Below are positions 8,546-15,556 of a DNA stretch of 54,137 bases, piece after piece; position 1 is the first letter of the stretch; every line of letters starts with the position of its first letter. The notes under the pieces were generated by a model that was not told the DNA's origin, ran no database searches, and saw only the letters and a program-made list of their open reading frames with translations. The stretch is from Oscillospiraceae bacterium (GTDB taxonomy: Bacteria > Bacillota_A > Clostridia > Oscillospirales > Oscillospiraceae). The stretch spans positions 1-54,137 of the forward strand of contig JAFYAB010000044.1 in the NCBI GenBank assembly GCA_017540945.1, in the 5' to 3' direction. The position numbers and the translations under genes were made by a program.

Positions 8546-8854
8546 TCAGCCCAGCATCTTGACGAGGCTTTCCTTGGGCACCAGGCCCACGCTGCGGTCG
8601 GCCTCGACGCCATCCTTGATCAGGACCACGCAGGGAATGGAGAAGACGCCGTATTCCTCAGCCAGGTCCATGTTCTCGTCCACGTCGATGCCCACCACGG
8701 ACACGTCGGGCCGCTCGGCGGAGAGCTCCTCCAGCACGGGCTTCAGCATACGGCAGGGACCGCACCAGGTGGCGTTGAAGTCCACCAGCACGGGCTTTTC
8801 GGATTTGAGCACGACTTCCTCGAAGTCGGCGGAAGTGATTTCACGGATGGCCAT
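8546..8854 (-). CDS. trxA: Thioredoxin
   Basis: A 102-residue thioredoxin with the canonical active site ATWCGPCRM (Cys31, Cys34) and the cis-proline segment IPCVVLIKDG near residue 75. The full length equals the family norm and there is no signal peptide, so it is a cytosolic disulfide reductase. It carries an additional Cys in the cis-Pro loop (SIPCVV). AAGGAGG lies 8 bases before the ATG. It has its own promoter (8886-8914) and is followed by trxB 134 bases downstream. Confidence 0.95.
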   Translation of the reverse strand: MAIREITSADFEEVVLKSEKPVLVDFNATWCGPCRMLKPVLEELSAERPDVSVVGIDVDENMDLAEEYGVFSIPCVVLIKDGVEADRSVGLVPKESLVKMLG

Positions 8855-8885
8855 AGTTGTATCCTCCTTGGTGTTTTATGATTTG

Positions 8886-8914
8886 ATGATAGCATACTCA
8901 GGCAGGCTTGTAAA
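8886..8914 (-). promoter_or_regulatory. Sigma-A promoter of trxA
   Basis: Read on the minus strand: TTTACA (8909-8914), a 17-base spacer, TATCAT (8886-8891). It is correctly placed about 30 bases ahead of the trxA start. Confidence 0.7.
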
Positions 8915-8947
8915 GGCCTGTTTTGTCCTTGCGCAGGACAGTTTCGT

Positions 8948-9490
8948 TCAGAGCAGGGATTTGATGGTCTCCTCCAGCTCCATAGGGTCCGCGATGGGAG
9001 ACAGACGGCGTACCACCCTGCCCTCCCGGTCCACCAGGAACTTGGTGAAGTTCCACTTGATGTCGTTGGGGGCCTTGCAGCTGGCGCTGATCTTGGCAAT
9101 GGCGGCCATGGCAGCCTTGGCCTTCAGGCCCTTTACAGGCTCGTCGGCCGGAGCCTCGTTTTTCAGCCAGGTGAAAAGGGGGTCCGCGTTTTCCCCGTTC
9201 ACGTCCAGCTTTTTGAATTGGTCGAATTGCGTCTTGTAGCGCCCGGTGCAAAAGGCATGGATCTCCTCGTCCTCGCCAGGGGCCTGGTGGCCAAACTGGT
9301 TGCAGGGGAAGTCCAGGACCTCCAGGCCCTGGCCGTGGTAGGCCTCGAAAAGCTTCTCCAGGGCCTCATACTGAGGCGTGAAGCCGCAGCCCGTGGCGGT
9401 ATTGACGATCAGCAGGACCTTGCCCCGCAGGCCGGAGAGGGCATAATCCTCCCCCTTGCGGGTCTTGACGGAAAGCTCATAAATGCTCAT
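8948..9490 (-). CDS. Glutathione peroxidase family peroxidase (cysteine type)
   Basis: A 180-residue enzyme of the GPx family. NTATGCGFTPQYEAL places the peroxidatic residue at Cys35, a cysteine rather than selenocysteine. Gln and Trp partners of the active site lie in LDFPCNQFGHQAPG and KWNFTKFLVD. Bacterial cysteine GPx proteins usually take electrons from thioredoxin, not glutathione; the adjacent trxA and trxB fit that. FPCNQF also supplies a candidate resolving cysteine. GAGGAGG precedes the ATG. The gene has its own strong promoter and is divergent from the Mn-riboswitch unit. Role: removal of peroxides and lipid hydroperoxides in the cytosol. Confidence 0.92.
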   Translation of the reverse strand: MSIYELSVKTRKGEDYALSGLRGKVLLIVNTATGCGFTPQYEALEKLFEAYHGQGLEVLDFPCNQFGHQAPGEDEEIHAFCTGRYKTQFDQFKKLDVNGENADPLFTWLKNEAPADEPVKGLKAKAAMAAIAKISASCKAPNDIKWNFTKFLVDREGRVVRRLSPIADPMELEETIKSLL

Positions 9491-9526
9491 GCAGACATCC
9501 TCCTCTGTTGTCTTGTTTACAATTAG

Positions 9527-9555
9527 ATTGTATCAAATTTATCTGCTTTTGTCAA
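9527..9555 (-). promoter_or_regulatory. Sigma-A promoter of the peroxidase gene
   Basis: Minus-strand TTGACA (9550-9555), 17-base spacer, TACAAT (9527-9532). Near-consensus. It lies about 35 bp from the -35 of the divergent riboswitch promoter. Confidence 0.8.
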
Positions 9556-9586
9556 GAGCCTGTGAAAAAATATTTTTCCACCCCCC

Positions 9587-9614
9587 TTGACAGGGGCCCC
9601 GGGCGTGGTATAAT
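9587..9614 (+). promoter_or_regulatory. Sigma-A promoter of the riboswitch-flotillin unit
   Basis: TTGACA (9587-9592), 16-base spacer, TATAAT (9609-9614): a full consensus match. Transcription should begin near 9621, just ahead of the structured leader. Confidence 0.85.
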
Positions 9615-9620
9615 AGGGCC

Positions 9621-9719
9621 ACAAGTTCATACCGCGCTTGAGGGAGTAGTTCCCCACCGGGGAGGCAGGTCCGTCACCACGCTGCGTTTGCAGCCGGACC
9701 GCCCTGAAAACGAGACTCA
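9621..9719 (+). ncRNA. Probable yybP-ykoY (Mn2+-sensing) riboswitch aptamer
   Basis: The leader contains the two hallmark blocks of the yybP-ykoY class: GAGGGAGTAG (9640-9649) and ACGAGACTCA (9710-9719). Flanking bases TGAG and CTCA pair to close helix P1. Between them are a short hairpin TCCCC-ACC-GGGGA and a longer arm GGC..GGTCCG / CGGACC..GCC containing CGTCACCACG and an apical CTGC-GTTT-GCAG. This is the expected layout of Mn2+ riboswitches, in which the two internal loops dock to bind the metal. P1's 3' strand overlaps the left arm of the following terminator, so metal binding should prevent termination (an ON switch). The match was made by eye; a covariance-model score is lacking. Confidence 0.7.
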
Positions 9720-9750
9720 TGTTGGACAAAGGTCCGGCATGGGTTTTTTT
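9715..9750 (+). terminator. Riboswitch expression-platform terminator
   Basis: Stem ACTCATGTTGGAC (9715-9727), loop AAAG, complementary GTCCGGCATGGGT (with G-U pairs), then seven T. The 5' arm reuses the CTCA of riboswitch helix P1, so aptamer closure and terminator are mutually exclusive. Confidence 0.8.
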
Positions 9751-9792
9751 GTTTTCCCTGAAAGCCTGTCCAGTTTGAAAGGAGCTTATACC

Positions 9793-9972
9793 ATGTCCTT
9801 CCTGATTACTTTGCTTCAGATCATCAGTCTGCCCTTTCTGATCGTAGGTTCCCTTCTCTTTCACATCTTGCTGGCCTGCTTCGTCCATGCCTATGACAAA
9901 AGGCGGAGCCGTCAGATCAACGCGGCTTTGGAACAGGCCATTCGCAGAGCCACGTCCGACCAGCGCAGATAA
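9793..9972 (+). CDS. 59-residue single-pass membrane protein
   Basis: A small protein starting MSFLITLLQIISLPFLI. Residues 2-33 are hydrophobic (one long or two short helices), followed by a basic cytoplasmic tail (YDKRRSRQINAALEQAIRR). The start is supported by AAAGGAG 7-8 bases upstream. It lies 40 bases past the riboswitch terminator and 65 bases before the flotillin gene, so both should be under the riboswitch. In B. subtilis floT is co-transcribed with the membrane protein gene yuaF; this protein is far shorter than YuaF and I do not recognise a family. It may be a flotillin partner or a small metal-stress membrane peptide. Confidence 0.7.
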   Translation: MSFLITLLQIISLPFLIVGSLLFHILLACFVHAYDKRRSRQINAALEQAIRRATSDQRR

Positions 9973-10037
9973 TCCGCCGCGGGAGGCGTTCCGCGAACCG
10001 GAAACCATACGCATCGTACAAAAAGGAGGTACATACC

Positions 10038-11540
10038 ATGACCACACGCATTGTAAGCGCACTTTTCTCCACCGGCGGGAGCCTGCTTCCCTGGCTCCCC
10101 ATTGCCGCAGCCGCGATCCTTGTGGCCGTCATTCTGGCCACCGGTTACGTCAAGTCCCCGCCCGATCAGGCCTACATCATCTCCGGCCTCAAAAAGGACA
10201 GCCGCATTTTGGTGGGCCGGGCCGGCATCAAGGTCCCCTTCTTCGAGAGACTCGACAAGCTCTACCTGGGGCAGATGACCGTGGACATCAAGACCGAGCA
10301 GTCCGTCCCCACCAATGATTTCATCAATGTGAACGTGGACGCCGTGGCCAAGGTCCGCATCGCCAATTCCAGCGAAGGCATCAAGCTGGCCGCCAAAAAC
10401 TTCCTGAACATGCGGCCCGAGAAGATCGCCGCCGAGCTCCAGGACAGCCTCCAGGGCAACATGCGTGAGATCATCGGCACCCTGAGCCTGAAGGACATCA
10501 ACACGGACCGGGACTCCTTCTCCGACCAGGTGATGATGAAGGCCGCCAAGGACATGGACAAGCTGGGCATCGAGATCCTCTCCTGCAACATCCAGAACGT
10601 CACCGACGAGAACGGCCTGATCCGGGACCTGGGCGCCGACAACACCAGCCTCATCAAGAAAAACGCCGCCATCGCCAAAGCCCAGGCGGACCGGGACGTG
10701 GCCATCGCCAAGGCCCAGGCGGACAAGGCCGCCAACGACGCCCGGGTGGAGGCCGACACCGAGATCGCCCGCCGCCAGAACGAGCTGGCCATCAAGCAGG
10801 CGGAGCTGAAGGTGGAGGCCGACACCAAAAAGGCCGAGGCCGACGCCGCCTACGAGATCCAGAAGCAGGAGCAGCAGAAGTCCATCCAGACCGCCACCGT
10901 GAACGCCCAGATCGCCCGGGCCGAGCGCGACGCGGAGCTGAAAAAGCAAAACGTAGAGGTCACCAAGCAGACCCTGGACGCGGAAATTCGCGCCAAGGCC
11001 GACGCAGAGCTCTACCGTCAGCGCCAGCTGGCCGAGGCGGACCTCTTCCGCCGTCAGAAGGACGCGGAGGCTGAGCGCTACGAACAGGAGCAGGCCGCCC
11101 AGGCCCAGCGCGTCAAGGCAGAGGCCGTCCGCTTCGCCCGGGAGCAGGAGGCCGAGGGCATCAAGGCCGTGGGCGAGGCGGAGGCCGCCGCCATCCGGGC
11201 CAAGGCTGTGGCCGAGGCCGAAGGCATTGACAAGAAGGCCGAGGCTATGAAGAAGTACGGCGAGGCCGCCGTCATCGAAATGGTGATGAACGCCCTGCCC
11301 GAGATCGCCAAGAACGTGGCCGAGCCCCTGTCCAAGGTGGACAAGATCACCATGTACGGCGAGGGCAACTCCGCCAAGCTCATCTCCGACATCGTGGGCT
11401 CCACCACCCAGATCACCGAGGGCTTTGCCTCCGGCATGGGTCTGGACATTAAGAGCCTGCTGGTGGGCGCCCTGGGCGGCAAGCTGGCCGCGGGTCAGGA
11501 CATCCGCATCGAGCTCCCCAAGCCCAAAGACGAGGCTTGA
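10038..11540 (+). CDS. floT: Flotillin-family (SPFH) membrane scaffold protein
   Basis: A 500-residue flotillin. A hydrophobic segment (about 17-38, LPWLPIAAAAILVAVILATG) anchors the N-terminus. The SPFH domain follows (about 45-200: VPFFERLDKLYLGQMTVDIKTEQ, VPTNDFINVNVDAVAKVRI). A long Ala/Glu/Lys coiled coil (about 205-410) is rich in AEA/KAQAD repeats. The C-terminus (MVMNALPEIAKNVAEPLSKV) is the flotillin oligomerisation end. Length and domain order match bacterial FloT/YuaG. AAAAGGAGG lies 7 bases before the ATG. Flotillins organise fluid membrane domains and are often induced by envelope stress; here the upstream leader is a probable Mn2+ riboswitch, which is unusual. Confidence 0.92.
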   Translation: MTTRIVSALFSTGGSLLPWLPIAAAAILVAVILATGYVKSPPDQAYIISGLKKDSRILVGRAGIKVPFFERLDKLYLGQMTVDIKTEQSVPTNDFINVNVDAVAKVRIANSSEGIKLAAKNFLNMRPEKIAAELQDSLQGNMREIIGTLSLKDINTDRDSFSDQVMMKAAKDMDKLGIEILSCNIQNVTDENGLIRDLGADNTSLIKKNAAIAKAQADRDVAIAKAQADKAANDARVEADTEIARRQNELAIKQAELKVEADTKKAEADAAYEIQKQEQQKSIQTATVNAQIARAERDAELKKQNVEVTKQTLDAEIRAKADAELYRQRQLAEADLFRRQKDAEAERYEQEQAAQAQRVKAEAVRFAREQEAEGIKAVGEAEAAAIRAKAVAEAEGIDKKAEAMKKYGEAAVIEMVMNALPEIAKNVAEPLSKVDKITMYGEGNSAKLISDIVGSTTQITEGFASGMGLDIKSLLVGALGGKLAAGQDIRIELPKPKDEA

Positions 11541-11629
11541 CCCGCAGGGCAGGCTGCGCACAGCCCGCCGTTTCCCCCGCGAAACAACCTTTTTCTCATT
11601 CTCAAACCACAAAAATCTTTCTTATTCGC

Positions 11630-11662
11630 AAAACTGCCCCTTGTCAATGGGGCAGTTTTTTT
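11630..11662 (+). terminator. Terminator of the flotillin transcript
   Basis: Perfect stem AAAACTGCCCC (11630-11640) / GGGGCAGTTTT with an 8-base loop TTGTCAAT and a seven-T tract. The loop doubles as the -35 box of the next promoter. Confidence 0.85.
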
Positions 11663-11669
11663 GTATAAT
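11641..11669 (+). promoter_or_regulatory. Sigma-A promoter of the L,D-transpeptidase gene, nested in the terminator
   Basis: TTGTCA (11641-11646), exactly 17 bases, TATAAT (11664-11669). The -35 hexamer is the loop of the preceding terminator and the spacer contains its 3' arm and T-tract. Confidence 0.75.
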
Positions 11670-11715
11670 ATAGGCTACTTCGAACAAAACCACCCAAAAT
11701 CGACAGGAAACGACT

Positions 11716-12768
11716 ATGAAACGACTGCTTACCGCAGGCCAGGTCCTGCTTCTTCTGCTTCTTCTGCTGCTCTGCGGCTGTGCGCGGACGGATGGGTCCG
11801 CTCCCATTATCAGTACCGAGGCTGCGCCCTCCGTCCGGATCGAGACGACGGCCCCTGCAAGCGCCGCCGTCACCACGGAGGAGGCGCTGCCCACAGCGCC
11901 CCGGGGCGGCATTTTCGGCGTGGAGATGGAGCTGCCCGCGGAGCTGCGGGCCACCCCCGGCTGCCCCTGGGTCACGGTGACCATCCGCTTTCCTGCAGTC
12001 CCCGCCGATGCGGAGACCGGAGAGCCCTTTTCCCTCACTCTGTATGTGGACGACGAACTCGCCGCCGAGTGGCCGGAGCTGGCCCTCAGCCCCGGGCTGG
12101 AAAAGCACACAGAGCTGGAATTTGAGTTCAACCGTTTCCAGGAGGACCGGATCGCCCAGCTGCGGGCCGAGCTTACCCGGGGCGAGGAATGTCTGGTCCG
12201 CAGCGCCGTCGTAGAGGTGGACAACTATCCGGAGGAGCTCTATGACTCCCTGCGCATGGACCTGCGCCCCTATTCCATCGACGTGATTCGCGACCAGAAC
12301 GTCGTGATCGTCTATGGCCGGAACGGAGAGGGAGAGGATTATTCGATCCCCGTCAAGGTCTGGCTCTGCTCCACCGGCGAGAACACACCCACGGGCGACT
12401 ACAGCCTCGGACCCAAGCGGGAATGGGGCCGGCTCTTTGGCGGCGTCTTCGGCCAGTACATCAGCCGCATCACCGGGGATATTCTCTTCCACTCCGTCCC
12501 TTACCTGCGCATGGAGAAGGACAGCCTCGAGGCCGAGGAATACAACAAGCTGGGCAGCTCCGCATCCATGGGCTGCATCCGCCTGGCCGCCGGAGACGTC
12601 AAGTGGATCTATGACAACTGCCCCATGGGTACGCCGGTCCACATCTTCGACGCCGATACCCTCCCCGTGGAGCGCCCCGAGTTCATCCCCCTGGACCTGA
12701 ATGATCCCCGCTCCGGCTGGGACCCGACGGACCCGGACCCGGAGAATCCCTGGAATCAAGACAACTGA
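11716..12768 (+). CDS. L,D-transpeptidase (YkuD) lipoprotein
   Basis: A 350-residue exported protein. A poly-leucine signal peptide ends in LLCGC, placing the lipidated residue at Cys22 (the -2 position is Cys, a little atypical). A Ser/Thr/Ala-rich linker precedes an uncharacterised beta region. The YkuD domain is C-terminal: IPVKVWLCSTGENTPTGDY, then FHSVPY with His259 and SSASMGCIRLAAGDVKWIYD with catalytic Cys287. This is the H...S(M)GC(I/V)R signature of enzymes that make 3-3 peptidoglycan cross-links or attach proteins to the wall. It has its own promoter. The TPR and DUF4037 genes follow 40 bases downstream in the same direction and may be read through. Confidence 0.9.
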   Translation: MKRLLTAGQVLLLLLLLLLCGCARTDGSAPIISTEAAPSVRIETTAPASAAVTTEEALPTAPRGGIFGVEMELPAELRATPGCPWVTVTIRFPAVPADAETGEPFSLTLYVDDELAAEWPELALSPGLEKHTELEFEFNRFQEDRIAQLRAELTRGEECLVRSAVVEVDNYPEELYDSLRMDLRPYSIDVIRDQNVVIVYGRNGEGEDYSIPVKVWLCSTGENTPTGDYSLGPKREWGRLFGGVFGQYISRITGDILFHSVPYLRMEKDSLEAEEYNKLGSSASMGCIRLAAGDVKWIYDNCPMGTPVHIFDADTLPVERPEFIPLDLNDPRSGWDPTDPDPENPWNQDN

Positions 12769-12808
12769 ATGCCGCGGCGCACAGCGTGCGCCATAAGGAG
12801 GTCTTCCC

Positions 12809-13630
12809 ATGAACGGACTGCGACCCGAGGATTACCTGGAGCCCGGCTGCATTTTCTGCAAGCCGGAGGATGAAAACGCCAAGCCGGTGGACCTGCGGCG
12901 CTGCCTCACCCGCTTGGACGAATACCTGGATCGGAACGACTGCGCCGCCGCCCGCCGCCATCTGGACTACTGGAAGGCGGAGGCCCTGGCCGGCAACGAC
13001 CTGCGAGGCCTGCTCACCATCGAAAACGAGCGCATGGGGCTCTTCCGCAAGCTGGGGGACGAGGCCGCCGCCGATGCGGCGCTTGCCTCCGCCCTGGCCC
13101 TTGTGGACAGGACCGGCCTGGACGACACCGTGACCGCCGCCACCACCTGGCTCAACGCCGCCACGGTATCCAAGTGCTTTGGCCGCGCCGCGGAAGCCCT
13201 GCCCCTCTATGAAAAGGCACGGGCCGTCTACGAACGGGAGCTGGACCCGGCGGATCCCCGGCTGGCCGGGCTGTACAACAATTTTGCCCTGGCTTTGACG
13301 GATCTGGGCCGCTTCGACGAGGCCAAAGCCCTCTATGAGCGGGCCCTGGAGATCCTGGGGGCGGGGGAGCATGGCGCCCTGGAGACCGCCGTTACCGAGC
13401 TGAACCTGGCGAATCTGGCGGAGGCCCGGGACGGCCTGCTGGAGGCCGAGGAGGAGATCGAGACCCGTTTGGACCGGGCCTGGGCTCTCCTGAACGACCC
13501 TTCCCTGCCGCGGAACGGCGGCTATGCCTTCGTCTGCGAGAAGTGCGCCTCAACATTCGGCTATTACGGCCGTTTCATGGACGCCCAGGAATTGCGGGAG
13601 AGATCGGAGCAGATCTATGCGGGGACTTGA
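12809..13630 (+). CDS. Tetratricopeptide-repeat protein
   Basis: A 273-residue soluble protein built of helical repeats. Clear TPR units occur around residues 130-165 (AAEALPLYEKARAVYERELD) and 165-205 (LYNNFALALTDLGRFDEA, KALYERALEILG), with degenerate units before and after. There is no signal peptide, membrane segment or enzymatic domain. AAGGAGG lies 6-7 bases before the ATG. The 3' end overlaps the DUF4037 gene by 14 bases, so the two are almost certainly translated together. TPR proteins usually bind partners; the overlapping nucleotidyltransferase-like protein is the obvious candidate. Function unknown. Confidence 0.85.
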   Translation: MNGLRPEDYLEPGCIFCKPEDENAKPVDLRRCLTRLDEYLDRNDCAAARRHLDYWKAEALAGNDLRGLLTIENERMGLFRKLGDEAAADAALASALALVDRTGLDDTVTAATTWLNAATVSKCFGRAAEALPLYEKARAVYERELDPADPRLAGLYNNFALALTDLGRFDEAKALYERALEILGAGEHGALETAVTELNLANLAEARDGLLEAEEEIETRLDRAWALLNDPSLPRNGGYAFVCEKCASTFGYYGRFMDAQELRERSEQIYAGT

Positions 13631-14558
13631 GCTTTCCAGAGCCTATTACGAGGCCTTCGGCGCTCCCATGCTGCGGGAGCAATTCCCGGAGTGGGCGGAT
13701 CGGCTGGCAGTGGGCCTGGTTGGCAGCGGCTCCGAGTGCTTCGGCTGGGACGACGAGATCTCCCGGGACCACGATTTCGAGCCCGGCTTCTGCATCTTTC
13801 TGCCGGAGGAGGACATTCTGGATCGGAAGACCGAATTCCGGCTGGAGCGGGCCTACGCCGCCCTTCCAAAAGAATATATGGGCTTTTCCAGACCCAGGCT
13901 CTCCCCCGTGGGAGGCAACCGCCGGGGCGTGATGCGCTTGGGGGATTTCCTGGAGGCCCGTACCGGAACCAGAGACGGGACGCTTTCCCCTGCGCGCTGG
14001 CTGCGGCTGGAGGAGCAGTATCTGGCCGAGGTGGTGAACGGCGCGCTCTTTGCCCAGGGCGACGGCGTCTTCGCCGCCATCCGGAAGCGGCTCTCCCGGC
14101 AGCCCGCCGACGTGCGCCGCAAGAAGCTGGCGGGCCGGCTGCTGCTGATGGCCCAGGCGGGGCAATACAACTACCCTCGCTGTCTGGCCCACGGGGAGCC
14201 CGCCGCTGCCCAGCTGGCGATCTTCGAGTTTGTCCGCCACGCCATCGCGGTAATCTTCCTGCTGAATGAGCGCTATCTCCCCTACTACAAGTGGCAGTTC
14301 CGGGCCCTGCGGCAGCTCCCCCTGCTGGGAGACGAGGCCGAAACCCTGGAGCTGCTGCTGACCACCGACAACGGCCCGACGATGGCCCGGGCCAAGCAGG
14401 ACCTGATAGAAAATCTGGCGTCGGCCATTATCGGCCTTTTGCAGGACCAGGCGCTCACAGAGGCCGTCTGCGGCGACCTGGAGAAGCACGCCTACTCCGT
14501 CAACGACCGCATCGAAAACGCCGAATTGCGAAACGCCCATATTCTGGCGGCTGTGTAG
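13617..14558 (+). CDS. DUF4037 nucleotidyltransferase-like protein
   Basis: A 313-residue protein of the DUF4037 family. Near the N-terminus LVGSGSECFGWDDEISRDHD contains GSGS (36-39) and D-x-D (Asp51, Asp53), the pattern of Pol-beta-superfamily nucleotidyltransferases. The C-terminal half is alpha-helical with a conserved region around residues 170-220 (RLLLMAQAGQYNYPRCLAHG). The ATG at 13617 is inside the TPR gene; further in-frame upstream sequence belongs to that gene in another frame. The TPR-DUF4037 pairing suggests a two-part unit. Targets are unknown; antibiotic- or RNA-modifying NTases and toxin-type NTases share the fold. Confidence 0.8.
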   Translation: MRGLELSRAYYEAFGAPMLREQFPEWADRLAVGLVGSGSECFGWDDEISRDHDFEPGFCIFLPEEDILDRKTEFRLERAYAALPKEYMGFSRPRLSPVGGNRRGVMRLGDFLEARTGTRDGTLSPARWLRLEEQYLAEVVNGALFAQGDGVFAAIRKRLSRQPADVRRKKLAGRLLLMAQAGQYNYPRCLAHGEPAAAQLAIFEFVRHAIAVIFLLNERYLPYYKWQFRALRQLPLLGDEAETLELLLTTDNGPTMARAKQDLIENLASAIIGLLQDQALTEAVCGDLEKHAYSVNDRIENAELRNAHILAAV

Positions 14559-14599
14559 CGCCGACGCGCTTTCGCCTGAGCACCTGACGCAGAGCCATG

Positions 14600-14639
14600 A
14601 AAAAACGACCGTTCCGATTCCCGGAACAGTCGTTTTTTG
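14600..14639. terminator. Bidirectional terminator
   Basis: AAAAAACGACCGTTCC-GATTCC-GGAACAGTCGTTTTTT-type hairpin with A-run and T-run on either side, between the convergent DUF4037 and nucleotidyltransferase genes. Confidence 0.85.
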
Positions 14640-14656
14640 TCGGTTGCGCGCAGAGC

Positions 14657-15388
14657 TTATTGCCGCAGATACTTCTCCGTCAGCGCCAGCTGCTCGGGGG
14701 TGTTGACGCCCAGGATCTGCTCGTTGAGCTCGGCGGTGTAGACCGCCACCCGCTGGCCGTGGCTCCGCAGGATGGCGGGAACGTCGGTCAGATAATACTC
14801 ATGCTGGGCGTTGTTGTCCTTGATCTCGTCCAGGCTGGCCAAAAGAGCCCTGCAGTCGAAGGCGTAGATGCCCACGTTGAGCTCCCGGATGGCCTTCTGC
14901 TCCGGGGTGCAGTCCCGGTCCTCCACGATGCGGAGGAAGTCGCCGTTTTCGTCCCGCAGGACCCGGCCGTAGGGCAGGTACTCCTCGCAGGTGCCGGAGA
15001 GCATGGTGCAGGCGGCGCCGTGCTCGGCGTGGAAGGCCAGCAGGCCCTGGTAGACCTCCTTCTTCAGCAAAGGCATATCGCCGTAGCAGACCAGAACGGT
15101 GCCGTCGAAGTCCTTCAGGTGCTCCCGGGCGCACATGACCGCGTGGCCGGTGCCCAGCTGGGGATCCTGGACCGCGTGGGGATAGGCGGGAAAGGCGTCA
15201 AAGACCAGCTCGCGCATATAGCCGCCCACCAGGACGGTGTCCTCCGCGGGGATAAAATCCAGCGCCTTCAGCACATAATGCAGAAGCGGCTTGCCGCAGG
15301 CCTGCCGCAGGACCTTGGGAAGGTTATTGGCTTCGGACATCATACGGGTGCCCTTTCCGGCTGCAAGAACGACTGCTTTGATCTTCAT
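14657..15388 (-). CDS. Sugar-1-phosphate nucleotidyltransferase, GlmU N-terminal-domain-like
   Basis: A 243-residue single-domain NTP transferase. VVLAAGKGTRM is the nucleotide-binding loop and LPKVLRQACGKPLLHYVL the sugar-phosphate/Lys segment; GTGHAVMCA and VCYGDMPLL hold the uracil and Mg2+ residues; YGRVLRD and ELNVGIYAFDC match the GlmU uridyltransferase core. The left-handed beta-helix acetyltransferase domain of full GlmU (about 200 residues) is absent, and a stop plus terminator follows, so this is not a local frameshift. Probable product: UDP-GlcNAc or a related NDP-sugar. The start is the ATG at 15388 (AGGAG 8 bases upstream); a GTG at 15397 abuts the ribosome site. Confidence 0.85.
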   Translation of the reverse strand: MKIKAVVLAAGKGTRMMSEANNLPKVLRQACGKPLLHYVLKALDFIPAEDTVLVGGYMRELVFDAFPAYPHAVQDPQLGTGHAVMCAREHLKDFDGTVLVCYGDMPLLKKEVYQGLLAFHAEHGAACTMLSGTCEEYLPYGRVLRDENGDFLRIVEDRDCTPEQKAIRELNVGIYAFDCRALLASLDEIKDNNAQHEYYLTDVPAILRSHGQRVAVYTAELNEQILGVNTPEQLALTEKYLRQ

Positions 15389-15497
15389 ATTGTTCACTCC
15401 TGAGATAATCTATGTGTTTTTCGGCGGGCAGCCCCGCCGTTTTATCAAGTATAAGGGATTCCGTCGAAAAAAGCAAGCGCTATTTTTATATTTGACA

Positions 15498-15526
15498 TTT
15501 ACAAAAAAGCGCGGCGGGGATATAAT
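15498..15526 (+). promoter_or_regulatory. Sigma-A promoter of the threonine aldolase gene
   Basis: TTTACA (15498-15503), 17-base spacer, TATAAT (15521-15526), about 30 bases before the ATG. The same AT-rich space serves the divergent nucleotidyltransferase gene. Confidence 0.7.
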
Positions 15527-15556
15527 GGAGGAAAACCCGTATATGAGGTATTGAAC

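Noticed and set aside
9621..9760. T-box or other aminoacyl-type leader
   Set aside because: No AGGGTGGNACCGCG T-box sequence; the GGGAGTAG and CGAGAC blocks fit yybP-ykoY better.
10680..11240. Internal DNA repeat in the flotillin gene
   Set aside because: The GCCAAGGCC-like repetitiveness reflects Ala/Lys/Glu coiled-coil codons, normal for flotillins.
14657..15388. Frameshifted full-length GlmU
   Set aside because: The stop is followed at once by a bidirectional terminator and no beta-helix hexapeptide repeats are found in any frame, so it is a natural single-domain protein.
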